A stretch of 64,000 bases of DNA from Streptomyces tuirus (GCF_014701095.1 NZ_AP023439.1:2406001-2470000), one strand, 5' to 3'. Shown: positions 48,148 to 56,990, numbered from the stretch's first letter. The notes: generated from the letters alone by a model not told the origin. A program made the numbers and translations.

Positions 48148-49175
48148 CTGACGGAAACAGCGTGCGTGTCGTGGCCGCCGGTGACCACTTCGTCCTGCCG
48201 GCGCTGATCACGCGGGCGGTGGAGCACGAGGTGGAGCGGGCGGACGTCCGGGAGCTGAGACTGGGCTGGCCGCTGGAGCCGTTCGGGCCGGTCGCCGAGG
48301 TGCAGGAGGCCAGTGACGCCGAGGACGCGATGATCGAGGCGCTGGCCGGGGCGGAGGTCCTGGTCACGCAGATGGGCCCGGTCACCGCGAAGGTCCTCGC
48401 CGCCTGCCCGGATCTGCGGCTGGTCGTGGTCTGCCGGGGCGGGCCGGTCAACGTCAACCTGGACGCGGCCAAGGACCATGACGTGCGGGTGTGTTTCGCG
48501 CCGGGCCGCAACGCCGCGGCCACCGCCGAGTTCACCGTGGGGATGATGCTGGCCGCCCTGCGCCGCATCCCCCAGGCCCACGACCCGCTCGTCCGGCAGG
48601 GCAGCTGGGAGGGGGCGACGTACTACACCTACGAGCAAAGCGGACTGGAGCTGGAGGACCTGCCCGTCGGTCTGGTCGGGTACGGGGCCGTCGGCAGCCG
48701 GGTCGCGCGGGTGCTGTGCGCGTTCGGGGCCCGGGTGATGGTCCACGACCCGTATGTGCACGGCGAGATCCACGGCCTGCGCGTGACCTCGCTCGACGAC
48801 CTCCTGCGCCGCTCCCAGGTGATCACCCTGCACGCCCGGCTGACCCCCGAGACGCGGGGGCTGATCGGCGCCCGCGAGCTGGGGCTGCTGCCGCCCGGCG
48901 CGGTCGTGGTGAACGTGGCCCGGGGCCCGCTGCTGGACGAGGGCGCGCTGTGTGACGCGCTGGAGAGCGGGCGGGTGTCGGCGGCTGCCCTGGACACCTA
49001 TGAGCGGGAGCCGCTGCCGGCTCAGTCCCGGCTGCTGGGACTGGCCGAACGCGTCGTCCTCACCCCCCACTTGGGCGGGGCGTCGCGGGCGGTCGCGGAG
49101 AAGGCCGCCCGGATCGCCGCCGAAGAGGTGGGCCGCTGGGTGCGCGGGGAGCCGCTCGCACACTGTCTGACCTGA
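48144..49175 (+). CDS. D-isomer-specific 2-hydroxyacid dehydrogenase
   Basis: The 343-residue NAD-dependent dehydrogenase has the dinucleotide motif VGLVGYGAVGSRVARVLCAFG. The catalytic set is Arg in VVNVARGPLLDE, Glu in DTYEREPLP and His in VLTPHLGGAS. The substrate would be a 2-hydroxyacid formed from, or on the way from, the imported compound. ATG overlaps the ATPase 2 stop (ATGA). Confidence 0.92.
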   Translation: MTDGNSVRVVAAGDHFVLPALITRAVEHEVERADVRELRLGWPLEPFGPVAEVQEASDAEDAMIEALAGAEVLVTQMGPVTAKVLAACPDLRLVVVCRGGPVNVNLDAAKDHDVRVCFAPGRNAAATAEFTVGMMLAALRRIPQAHDPLVRQGSWEGATYYTYEQSGLELEDLPVGLVGYGAVGSRVARVLCAFGARVMVHDPYVHGEIHGLRVTSLDDLLRRSQVITLHARLTPETRGLIGARELGLLPPGAVVVNVARGPLLDEGALCDALESGRVSAAALDTYEREPLPAQSRLLGLAERVVLTPHLGGASRAVAEKAARIAAEEVGRWVRGEPLAHCLT

Positions 49176-49194
49176 GGACCCGGAGGAGAGCCGC

Positions 49195-50619
49195 ATGTAC
49201 GTCGGTATCGATGTGGGCACGTCCATGGTCAAGGCGGCGGCCTTCGACGCCACGGGCCGTGAACTCGCCGTGGCGTCCCGCCCGGTGGAGCTCGCCCTGC
49301 ACGGCGGGGTCGTCGAGCAGGACATGGAGGAGGTGTACGGGGCGGTCGTCGCGGTGCTCGGGGAGGTCACGGGGCGGGTCCCGGAGCCGGTCGAGCTGGC
49401 CGGTCTCACCGGGCAGGGCGACGGGGTGTGGCTGGTCGACGGCGAGGGCCTGCCGGTGCGGGCCGCCGCCTCCTGGATGGACGGGCGGGCGCACGAGCTG
49501 GTCGACCGGTGGCTGGCGGACGGCACGTTCGAGAAGGTGTTCCGGCGCACGGGCAGCGCGATGTTCCCGGGCTGTCCGGGCCCGCTGCTGGGGTGGCTGG
49601 ACCGGCACGAGCCGAAGGCGCTGGACGCCGCGAAGGCGGCCCTGTACTGCAAGGACATGGTGTTCCAGCGGCTGACGGGGGCCGGTCCGGCGACGGATGT
49701 GTCGGACGCGTCGATGCCGTTCCTGGACCCGCGGACCCGGACGTACGACAACCGGGTCGTCGAACTGCTGGGGCTGGCGCACCGCCGGGATCTGCTCGCC
49801 CCGGTCAGTGACCCGGTCGCGACCGCGGAGGCGCGGGGCGAGGGCCTGCCGTCCGGGACGCCGGTGGCGAACGGCCCCTACGATCTGCCGGCCTGCGCGC
49901 TGGGCGCCGGGGTGACGTCCCCGGGGGACGGTCTGCTGATCGTCGGCACCTGTCTGGCCAGCCTGGTCGCCACCACCGAGCTCGATCTGAGCGGCGAACC
50001 GGCCGGTCTGTACATCTCCACCGACCGGCCCGGGCACTGGCTGCGCGCCATGCCCGCGATGGTCGGCACGGCGGCGCTGGACTGGGTGCTGTCGACGACC
50101 GGCGTGCGGCACGACGAGGTGGACGGCCTGCTGGCCGGGACGCCGCCTGGTGCGCACGGCGTCCGGGTGCTGCCGTACTTCGCGCCCTCCGGGGAGCGCG
50201 CGCCCTTCGTGGAACCCCGACTGCGCGCCGAACTCACCGGTGTCTGTCTGGAGTCGACCCGGGGCGATCTGGTCCGCGCCACCTGCGAGGGCATCGGGTA
50301 CGCGGCCCGGCACTGCCTGGAGGCGGCGGGCCTCACCGGGAGCCTGGCCGTCTGCGGCGGCGGCACCCGCAGCTCCGCCTGGATGCGGCTGCTGGCCGAT
50401 GTGCTCGGGCGGCCGCTGCGGATCGTGGAGGGCGAGGTCGGCGCCCGGGGCGCGGTCCTGGCGGCGGCCGAGCGGTACGGGGTCGGGCTGGACGCGCGGG
50501 CCTGGACGAAACCCACGGCGGTCGTCGAGCCGGACCCGGACCGGGCCGCCTTCTACGCGAGCGGCTACGCCGAGCACCTGGACCGGCTGGCGCAGGCCCG
50601 GGACCGGGCCCGCAAGTGA
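49195..50619 (+). CDS. FGGY-family carbohydrate kinase, copy 2
   Basis: The 474-residue kinase starts YVGIDVGTSMVKAAAFDATG. It has LTGQGDGVWLVDGEG, SWMDGRA, VGTCLASLV and the C-terminal AVCGGGTRSSAWMRLLADVLG. The GQGDG-W segment recalls erythritol- and L-xylulose-kinase relatives rather than glycerol kinase, so a C4-C5 polyol or ketose is a reasonable guess. ATG at 49195 has GGAGGAG upstream. It is different from the FGGY kinase on the divergent arm. Confidence 0.88.
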   Translation: MYVGIDVGTSMVKAAAFDATGRELAVASRPVELALHGGVVEQDMEEVYGAVVAVLGEVTGRVPEPVELAGLTGQGDGVWLVDGEGLPVRAAASWMDGRAHELVDRWLADGTFEKVFRRTGSAMFPGCPGPLLGWLDRHEPKALDAAKAALYCKDMVFQRLTGAGPATDVSDASMPFLDPRTRTYDNRVVELLGLAHRRDLLAPVSDPVATAEARGEGLPSGTPVANGPYDLPACALGAGVTSPGDGLLIVGTCLASLVATTELDLSGEPAGLYISTDRPGHWLRAMPAMVGTAALDWVLSTTGVRHDEVDGLLAGTPPGAHGVRVLPYFAPSGERAPFVEPRLRAELTGVCLESTRGDLVRATCEGIGYAARHCLEAAGLTGSLAVCGGGTRSSAWMRLLADVLGRPLRIVEGEVGARGAVLAAAERYGVGLDARAWTKPTAVVEPDPDRAAFYASGYAEHLDRLAQARDRARK

Positions 50620-50645
50620 ACCTGTCTTCGACAAAGGGGAGTTGC

Positions 50646-51701
50646 ATGCAGCTCGGACGGAGATCCCTCCTGCTCGCGGCGGCCGCGGGGACCGCCGCCG
50701 CCACCACGGCCGCCCCGGCGGGCGCCGCACCCCGCGAGGGCGGCGGACCGGTCGTCATCGGCCACCGCGGCGCGGCCGGCTGGCGCCCGGAGCACACGGC
50801 GGCGTCGTACACGTATGCCGTGCAGACCGGGGCCGACTGGATCGAACCGGATCTGGTGCCGACGAAGGACCACGTGCTGGTGGTGCGGCACGAGAACGAG
50901 ATCTCCCAGACGACCGACGTGGCCCGCCGGCCGGAGTTCGAGGGCCGCCGTACGACGAAGACGGTCGACGGACGGGCCGTCACCGGCTGGTTCACGGAGG
51001 ACTTCACACTGGCCGAGCTGAAGACGCTGCGGGCGGTGGAGCGGCTGCCCGCGGTCCGCAACCGCAACACCGTCTTCGACGGGCGGGAAGAGGTCATGAC
51101 CTTCCAGGAGGTCGTGGATCTGGCGCGGCGGCTGTCGCGGGAGCACGGCCGGACCATCGCGGTCTTCCCGGAGACCAAGCATCCGACGTACTTCCGCTCG
51201 ATCGGCCTGCCGCTCGAGCCGGAACTGGCGGCCGTGATCCGCCGCAACCGGCTCGGCCGACGCGAGTGCGTCGTGCAGTCCTTCGAGCCGACGAGTCTGA
51301 AGCGGATCGCGGCGGAGCGGCTGGGCGTGCCGCTGTGGCAGGCGCTGGGCACGACGGGCGGGCCGTACGACCTGGTCGCGGCCGGTGATCCGACGACGTA
51401 CCGGGACATGATGAGCCCCGCGGGACTGGCGCGGATCGCCGCGTACGCGGACTGGATCGGCCCGGACAAGGCCTCGCTCGTCGGCACGTCGCTCGTCGCG
51501 GACGCGCACGCGGCGGGGCTGCGGATCGGGCCGTACACCTTCCGCGCGGAGAACCAGTTCCTGCCGGAGCGGTTCCGGCGCGGCGGCGGAGCGAACGATT
51601 TCGGGGACGCGTTCGCGGAATACGCGCTGTACTACCGCATGGGGGTCGATGCGGTCGTAACCGACTTCCCGGACTTGGCAGTGATCGCGAGGAGGGGCTG
51701 A
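50646..51701 (+). CDS. Secreted glycerophosphodiester phosphodiesterase
   Basis: The 351-residue enzyme has a Tat signal (LGRRSLLLAAAAGTAAATTAAPAGA). The GDPD fold shows VIGHRGAAGWRPEHT (His, Arg, Glu), WIEPDLVPTKD (metal Glu/Asp) and LVVRHENEIS (second His). It would release glycerol-3-phosphate and an alcohol from glycerophosphodiesters outside the cell. Its place at the end of the polyol operon suggests that it supplies the substrate, or that the imported compound derives from glycerophosphodiesters. ATG at 50646 has AAAGGGGAG upstream. Confidence 0.93.
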   Translation: MQLGRRSLLLAAAAGTAAATTAAPAGAAPREGGGPVVIGHRGAAGWRPEHTAASYTYAVQTGADWIEPDLVPTKDHVLVVRHENEISQTTDVARRPEFEGRRTTKTVDGRAVTGWFTEDFTLAELKTLRAVERLPAVRNRNTVFDGREEVMTFQEVVDLARRLSREHGRTIAVFPETKHPTYFRSIGLPLEPELAAVIRRNRLGRRECVVQSFEPTSLKRIAAERLGVPLWQALGTTGGPYDLVAAGDPTTYRDMMSPAGLARIAAYADWIGPDKASLVGTSLVADAHAAGLRIGPYTFRAENQFLPERFRRGGGANDFGDAFAEYALYYRMGVDAVVTDFPDLAVIARRG

Positions 51702-51928
51702 TGACGGTGAGCCGGGCGTGCCGGACCTGCAACACCATGCAGGAGTTCCGGATGCTCAACGCCGCCGAGCGGGCGGCCGTCCGGGCGGAGAAGGGAGCCG
51801 GGCACTTCGTGGACGACTACTGGCGCTGCACCGCGGCCGGCTGCCGGTGGTACCAGCGCTATCTCAACCGTGGCGAGGACGGGCTGCTCCCGGAGGAGCT
51901 CAGGATCCAGCCCGCCCCCGCCGGGTGA
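51701..51928 (+). CDS. Small Cys-containing protein, possible zinc ribbon
   Basis: The 75-residue product has Cys pairs CRTC (residues 7-10) and C-x4-C (CTAAGC) about 30 residues later, followed by RWYQRYLNRGEDGLLPEELR. The spacing could bind one zinc. ATG overlaps the last base of the phosphodiesterase stop, so it is probably translated from the same mRNA. The function is unknown. Confidence 0.65.
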   Translation: MTVSRACRTCNTMQEFRMLNAAERAAVRAEKGAGHFVDDYWRCTAAGCRWYQRYLNRGEDGLLPEELRIQPAPAG

Positions 51929-51991
51929 GGCACAGGGGGCTTCTGATGGATCTCCGCAGTCGCGACGCTGCGGAGATCCATCGGCAGCCGC

Positions 51992-52630
51992 CTAAAGGTT
52001 GGAGAAGTCCGGGCCCTTGGTGCGGGTGCGCTTGATCTCGTAGAAGCCGGGCACCGAGGCCACGGCGAGGGTGCCGTCCCACAGGCGGCCGGCCTCCTCG
52101 CCCTGCGGGGCCGGGGTGACGACCGGGCCGAAGAAGGCGATCTGCTCGCCGTCGGAGCCGGGCACGGCGATGACCGGGGTGCCGACGTCCTGGCCGACCT
52201 TGTCGATGCCCTCCTGGTGAGAGGCGCGCAGCTCCGGCTCGTAGGGAGTGGAGTCCCAGTGGTCCAGGAGGGAGTCGGGCAGGCCGGCGTCCTTCAGGGC
52301 GGCGGCGACCGTCTCCTTGCCGGGGCCCTCGTCCCGGTTGTGGATGCGGGTGCCGAGCGCGGTGTAGAAGTCGCCGAGGACCTCGGGGCCCTTCTCCTGC
52401 TGGGCGGCGATGACGACCCGGACGGGGCCCCACGCCTTGGTCGCCAGCATGTCGCGGTATTCCTCGGGCAGCTCGTCCAGCCGGTTCTCGTTCAGGACGG
52501 CGAGGCTCATGACGTGCCAGCGCACCTCGATGTCCCTGACCTTCTCCACCTCCAGCACCCAGCGGGAGGTCATCCAGGCCCAGGGGCACAGCGGGTCGAA
52601 CCAGAAGTCGACGGGGGTCTTGTCCGACAT
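51992..52630 (-). CDS. DsbA-like thioredoxin-fold protein, mycothiol-dependent nitroreductase Rv2466c type
   Basis: The 212-residue protein closely follows mycobacterial Rv2466c: VDFWFDPLCPWAWMTSRWVLEVEKVRDIEV, VMSLAVLNENR, AWGPVRVVIAA, DVGTPVIAV and FFGPVVTPAPQGEEAGRLWDG. Rv2466c uses mycothiol to reduce disulfides and nitro compounds. Here the active site reads CPWA rather than CPWC, so the resolving Cys is absent and a one-Cys, mycothiol-mixed-disulfide mechanism is likely. ATG at 52630 has GAGGAGAG upstream. It is divergent from pepN. Confidence 0.88.
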   Translation of the reverse strand: MSDKTPVDFWFDPLCPWAWMTSRWVLEVEKVRDIEVRWHVMSLAVLNENRLDELPEEYRDMLATKAWGPVRVVIAAQQEKGPEVLGDFYTALGTRIHNRDEGPGKETVAAALKDAGLPDSLLDHWDSTPYEPELRASHQEGIDKVGQDVGTPVIAVPGSDGEQIAFFGPVVTPAPQGEEAGRLWDGTLAVASVPGFYEIKRTRTKGPDFSNL

Positions 52631-52767
52631 GTCTCTCCTCACGAGGAAACCGTTTCTCCGGCAACGCCGGTACGCGCTGCCGTCATTCCCGGCTGCCCCG
52701 CGTCAGGGGCACATGGCAGGATCGGTCCTGTTCAGCCGTACCCCACGACACTTGAGGAGTGCCGCCC

Positions 52768-55347
52768 GTGCCCGGTGAGAATCTGTCCCGCGACGAGGCC
52801 CGGGAGCGGGCCGCCCTGCTGAGCGTCGACGGGTACGAGGTGTCCCTCGACCTGCGGTCCGCGGTCGGCGAGGACCCCGGGGACGGGCCCCGCACGTTCC
52901 GCTCGGTCACGACGGTCCGCTTCCGCTGCAACGAGCCCGGGGCGAGCACCTTCGCGGACCTGATCGCGCCGAGTGTGACGGCCGTCTCACTCAACGGCCG
53001 TGATCTGGACCCCGGTGAGGTCTTCGACGGCTCCCGGATCACGCTGGAGGACCTGGCCGCGGACAACGAGCTGGTGGTCGACGCCCAGTGCGCCTACTCC
53101 CGCACCGGCGAGGGCATGCACCGCTTCGTCGACCCCGAGGACGGCGAGGTGTACCTGTACACGCAGTACGAGCCGGCCGACTCGCGCCGCGTCTTCGCGA
53201 ACTTCGAGCAGCCCGACCTGAAGGCCCCGTACCGCTTCGAGGTGCGGGCACCCGAGGGCTGGACGGTGTGGAGCAACGGGGCCGGTGAGCAGACCGACGG
53301 GGTGTGGCGGTTCGCCGAGACCAAGCCGATCTCGACGTACATCACGTGCGTGGTGGCGGGCCCGTACCACTACGTGACGGACTCCTACACGCGTACCTTC
53401 GCCGACGGCACGACGCTGGAGATCCCGCTCGGCGCCCTGTGCCGCAAGGGCCTCGCGCCCCACTTCGACGCCGACGACGTGTTCCTGGTCACCAAGCAGG
53501 GCCTGGACTTCTTCCACGACCACTTCGACTACCCGTACCCGTTCGGGAAGTACGACCAGGCGTTCGTGCCCGAGTACAACCTGGGCGCGATGGAGAACCC
53601 GGGCCTGGTGACGTTCCGTGAGGAGTTCATCTTCCGCGGGAAGGTGACGCAGGCGTCCTACGAGGGCCGGGCCAACGTCGTCCTGCACGAGATGGCGCAC
53701 ATGTGGTTCGGCGACCTGGTCACCATGGAGTGGTGGGACGACCTGTGGCTGAAGGAGTCCTTCGCGGACTTCATGGGTGCGTTCGCCCTGGTCCGCGCGA
53801 CCCGGTTCGTCAACGGCTGGGTCACCTTCGCCAACCGCCGCAAGGCCTGGGCCTACCGCGCCGACCAGCTGCCCTCCACGCACCCGATCACGGCCGACAT
53901 CCGCGACCTCCAGGACGCCAAGCTCAACTTCGACGGCATCACGTACGCCAAGGGCGCGTCGGTGCTGAAGCAGCTCGTGGCGTACGTCGGCGAGGAGGCG
54001 TTCCTGGAGGGCGCCCGGCGCTACTTCAAGCGGCACGCCTACGGCAACACGCGCCTCGGTGACCTGCTGTCGGTGCTGGAGGAGACCAGCGGCCGGGACA
54101 TGAGCGCCTGGTCGCGGTCCTGGCTCGAGACGGCCGGGGTGAACTCGCTGACCCCGCAGGTGCTGCTGGACCCGGACGGCCGGATCGAGGAGCTGGCGGT
54201 GGTGCAGGAGGCCGCCGAGTCCCACCCGGAACTGCGTCCGCACCGGGTGGCGGTGGGCCTGTACCGGGTGACGGACGGCGGTGCGCTGGAGCGGTACGCG
54301 CGCGTGGAGACCGACGTCGACGGTGCCCGTACGGTCGTGGCGGATCTGGCCGGCGCCGAGGCCCCCGACCTGGTCCTGGTCAACGACGACGACCTGACCT
54401 ACTGCAAGATCCGCTTCGACGAGACCTCCCTGGCGACGCTGCGCGAGCACCTGGGCGCGATCACCGACCCGCTGGCGCGTGCCCTGTGCTGGTCGGCGCT
54501 GTGGAACATGACCCGTGACGCGCTGCTGCCGGCCCGGGAGTTCGTCGATCTGGTGCTGCGCTTCGGCGGGCGCGAGTCCGAGATCGGCGTCGTGCAGATG
54601 CTGCACGCGTGGGCGGAGTCGGCGGTCACGCACTACACGGCGCCCGCCCGGCGGGAGACGGCCGCGCGGCTGCTCGCCGAGGGCGCCCGGCGCGAGCTGT
54701 ACGCGGCCGGGCCGGGCAGCGAGCACCAGCTCGCCTGGGCGCGCTTCTTCGCCCGGACGGCCGCCGCCGAGGCCGACTTCGCGCTGCTGCGGGACCTGCT
54801 CGCCGGCACGGCGGCGGTCGAGGGCCTCGACCTGGACCAGGAGCTGCGCTGGGCGTTCCTGGAGCCGCTGGCCGCGCACGGGATCGTCGACGAGAAGGCG
54901 CTGGCCGAAGAACTGACCCGGGACGACACGGCGTCCGGCAAGCGCCACCAGGTGCGCTGTCTGGCCGCCCGCCCGTCCGAGGCGGTCAAGGCGCAGGCGT
55001 GGGCGCAGGTGGTGGAGTCAGACGCGCTGTCCAACGCCATGGTGGAGGCGACCATCTCCGGCTTCTCCCAGGGCTCGCAGCGGGAGCTGATCGCGCCGTA
55101 CGCGGCGAAGTACTTCGCGGCGATCGAGCGGGTGTGGTCCGAGCGGTCGATCCAGATCGGCATGCACGTGGTGCAGGGCCTGTTCCCGTCGCTCCAGCAG
55201 TCGCGGGAGACGCTGGACGCCACCGACGCCTGGCTGGACGCCCACAAGGAGGCGGCCCCGGCGCTGCGCCGGCTGGTGCTGGAATCCCGTGACGACCTGG
55301 CACGGGCGTTGCGTGGACAGGCGTGCGACGAGGCCTCTGACCATTGA
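52768..55347 (+). CDS. pepN: Aminopeptidase N (M1 metallopeptidase)
   Basis: The 859-residue cytosolic zinc aminopeptidase has the exopeptidase motif GAMENPG, the zinc site HEMAHMWFGD with the third ligand Glu in WLKESFADF, and the C-terminal ERAP1-like domain. GTG at 52768 is 8 bases after GAGGAG; GTG at 52759 is possible but too close. The stop codon at 55345-55347 sits at the edge of a TnpB insertion element, so the last residues (ACDEASDH) may differ from the ancestral end. Confidence 0.95.
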   Translation: MPGENLSRDEARERAALLSVDGYEVSLDLRSAVGEDPGDGPRTFRSVTTVRFRCNEPGASTFADLIAPSVTAVSLNGRDLDPGEVFDGSRITLEDLAADNELVVDAQCAYSRTGEGMHRFVDPEDGEVYLYTQYEPADSRRVFANFEQPDLKAPYRFEVRAPEGWTVWSNGAGEQTDGVWRFAETKPISTYITCVVAGPYHYVTDSYTRTFADGTTLEIPLGALCRKGLAPHFDADDVFLVTKQGLDFFHDHFDYPYPFGKYDQAFVPEYNLGAMENPGLVTFREEFIFRGKVTQASYEGRANVVLHEMAHMWFGDLVTMEWWDDLWLKESFADFMGAFALVRATRFVNGWVTFANRRKAWAYRADQLPSTHPITADIRDLQDAKLNFDGITYAKGASVLKQLVAYVGEEAFLEGARRYFKRHAYGNTRLGDLLSVLEETSGRDMSAWSRSWLETAGVNSLTPQVLLDPDGRIEELAVVQEAAESHPELRPHRVAVGLYRVTDGGALERYARVETDVDGARTVVADLAGAEAPDLVLVNDDDLTYCKIRFDETSLATLREHLGAITDPLARALCWSALWNMTRDALLPAREFVDLVLRFGGRESEIGVVQMLHAWAESAVTHYTAPARRETAARLLAEGARRELYAAGPGSEHQLAWARFFARTAAAEADFALLRDLLAGTAAVEGLDLDQELRWAFLEPLAAHGIVDEKALAEELTRDDTASGKRHQVRCLAARPSEAVKAQAWAQVVESDALSNAMVEATISGFSQGSQRELIAPYAAKYFAAIERVWSERSIQIGMHVVQGLFPSLQQSRETLDATDAWLDAHKEAAPALRRLVLESRDDLARALRGQACDEASDH

Positions 55348-55352
55348 CTTGC

Positions 55353-55373
55353 ACCTCGGGTGAAGCCCGAGGT
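55353..55373 (-). repeat. Right-end hairpin of the TnpB element
   Basis: ACCTCGGG-TGAAG-CCCGAGGT, 8-bp stem. It should form the 3' part of the TnpB guide RNA (reRNA/omegaRNA) on the minus strand. Confidence 0.7.
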
Positions 55374-55402
55374 TCTGGCCTTCTCCACCGGTTGCTGTGC
55401 CG

Positions 55403-56626
55403 CTACGCGGCACGGCTTCCGGCGGGGAGTCCATGGCTTCCTGTTTCTTCGCGCTGTGCCGGGACTGCTCCCGGTCTTACCGACGCTCCGCAGGCCGATA
55501 CCGCCAGTCCGGCGGCCGTCTTCACATTGATCGCGGCGTTGGTGTCCCGGTCGTGGACAGTACCGCAGGCGGTACAGGTCCACTCCCGCACGTTCAGAGG
55601 TTTGGGTCCGTCCACGGCTCCGCAGGTGGAGCAGGTCTGGGAGGTCGGTTCGAACCGGCCGATCTTCACCAGGGTGCGGCCGTACCGGGCGGCCTTGTAC
55701 TCCAGCATGTTCACGAACGACGACCAGCCCGCGTCATGAACGGACTTGGCCAGCTTCGTGCGGGCCAGTCCCGCCACCGACAGGTCCTCCACGGAGATCC
55801 CTTGGTTCTCGGAGATCAGCCTGGTGGAGAGCTGGTGGTGGAACTCACGGCGTGCGTCGGCAACTGTGGCGTGGGCACGGGCGACCTTCAGACGGGCCTT
55901 GGCTCGGTTCTTCGAGCCTTTCTGTTTGCGGGACAGCTCCCGCTGGGTCTTCTTCAGTTTCTTCTCCGCGCGCCGCAGGAAGCGCGGGGAGTCGATCTTC
56001 GTGCCGTCGGAGAGGACCGCGAAGTGCGTGAGGCCGAGATCGATGCCGATGGTGCGTTCGGTATCGGGCATCCGGGCGTCGTCGGCGACGGGGTCGGTGT
56101 CAATGACGAAGGAGGCGAAAAATCTGCCAGCCGCGTCCTTGATGACGGTGACGGAGGTGGGAGCGGCGGGCAGCGTGCGGGACCATTTCACCTTCACTGC
56201 GCCGATCTTCGGCAGGTTCAACCGCCCTTGGCCGGTGATGCTCCAGCGGGCGTTGGCGGTGAACCGGATCGACTGCCGCGTGTTCTTACGGGACTTCAAT
56301 CGTGGTGCTCTCATCTTCGGTCCCTCGCGCGTGCCCTTGAGGGAACGGAAGAAGTTGCGGTACGCGGCCTCGGCGTCCCGCAGGGACTGCTGGAGCACCA
56401 CCACGGAGACCTCGCCGAGCCAGGACCGTTCGACTGTCCGTTTCGCCTCGGTGATCAGCTTCCGTGACAGCTGACCGGCCGTCGGGAACGGCTGCCCGGC
56501 CTTACGGGCGTCCTCGCGAGCACGCACGGCGTCGTTGAACACGACGCGAGCGCACCCGAACGCCCTGGCCAACGCGGCCTGCTGAGCGGTGTCGGGGTAC
56601 AACCTGAAGGCGTACCGGAGCTGCAT
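55403..56626 (-). CDS. tnpB: RNA-guided nuclease TnpB (IS605 OrfB family)
   Basis: The 407-residue protein has the helix-turn-helix/OrfB N-terminus (MQLRYAFRLYPDTAQQAALARAFGCARVVFNDAV). The RuvC-like site appears as Asp in TIGIDLGLTHFAVLSDG, Glu in ISVEDLSVAGLARTKLAKS and Asp in DRDTNAAINV. A zinc ribbon is formed by TCSTCGAVDG and WTCTACGTVHD. All catalytic residues are intact, so it may be active. ATG at 56626 gives the normal start. The 3' end of the gene plus the right-end hairpin should encode the guide RNA. Guide DNA would be the adjoining pepN end. Confidence 0.93.
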   Translation of the reverse strand: MQLRYAFRLYPDTAQQAALARAFGCARVVFNDAVRAREDARKAGQPFPTAGQLSRKLITEAKRTVERSWLGEVSVVVLQQSLRDAEAAYRNFFRSLKGTREGPKMRAPRLKSRKNTRQSIRFTANARWSITGQGRLNLPKIGAVKVKWSRTLPAAPTSVTVIKDAAGRFFASFVIDTDPVADDARMPDTERTIGIDLGLTHFAVLSDGTKIDSPRFLRRAEKKLKKTQRELSRKQKGSKNRAKARLKVARAHATVADARREFHHQLSTRLISENQGISVEDLSVAGLARTKLAKSVHDAGWSSFVNMLEYKAARYGRTLVKIGRFEPTSQTCSTCGAVDGPKPLNVREWTCTACGTVHDRDTNAAINVKTAAGLAVSACGASVRPGAVPAQREETGSHGLPAGSRAA

Positions 56627-56752
56627 GACGATCACAGTAGGCACGTCGAACCCACGTCGCCATCGGGAACATGCGAACGATGCGTCACCGTCACGAGCGG
56701 GGGCCCAGCTCCGCCACACGACAACGTGACACGGCCACAAGGTTCGTTTCAC

Positions 56753-56772
56753 CTCCGGCCCGAAGGCCGGAG
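56753..56772 (-). repeat. Left-end hairpin of the TnpB element
   Basis: CTCCGGCC-CGAA-GGCCGGAG, perfect 8-bp stem with a GAA-containing loop, like the right-end hairpin. Confidence 0.65.
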
Positions 56773-56855
56773 CGCTGCGCATGATGTCCAGAAATTCTGA
56801 CCTGAGATCCGGGCGTTCTTCCATCGTTACGAGACGAGTGCCCTCTGAGCCGTAA

Positions 56856-56885
56856 CCCCTGGTCCGCACCCGAACGGACCAGGGG
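56856..56885 (+). terminator. Terminator-like hairpin, possibly the displaced pepN terminator
   Basis: CCCCTGGTCCG pairs with CGGACCAGGGG (11 bp, 8-base loop), followed by CTTTC. No plus-strand gene ends nearby except pepN, 1.5 kb upstream across the insertion. Confidence 0.65.
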
Positions 56886-56990
56886 CTTTCGGCATCCGAA
56901 CACTCGTCCTTTAGCGCTGGGTTATCCGTATTTGTCGACGGACCTGTAACAGCGGTTCAAGAAGGCCCGGAGCACGGGAAATTGCGGGTC

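Larger units (their letters stand above)
55348..56790 (-). mobile_element. TnpB-only IS200/IS605-type element (approximate ends)
   Basis: A tnpB gene is bracketed by two subterminal hairpins with GAA in their loops, 55353-55373 on the right-end side and 56753-56772 on the left-end side, as in single-strand-transposing elements. No tnpA (Y1 transposase) is present, so it would need help in trans. The right end lies within a few bases of the pepN stop. Outer ends are approximate. Confidence 0.75.
56627..56990. other. Left end of the TnpB element and old intergenic DNA
   Basis: About 360 bases contain the left-end hairpin (56753-56772) and a terminator-like hairpin (56856-56885). The latter possibly belonged to pepN before insertion. 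No gene is seen. Between them (56773-56850) the DNA is relatively AT-rich. Confidence 0.5.
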
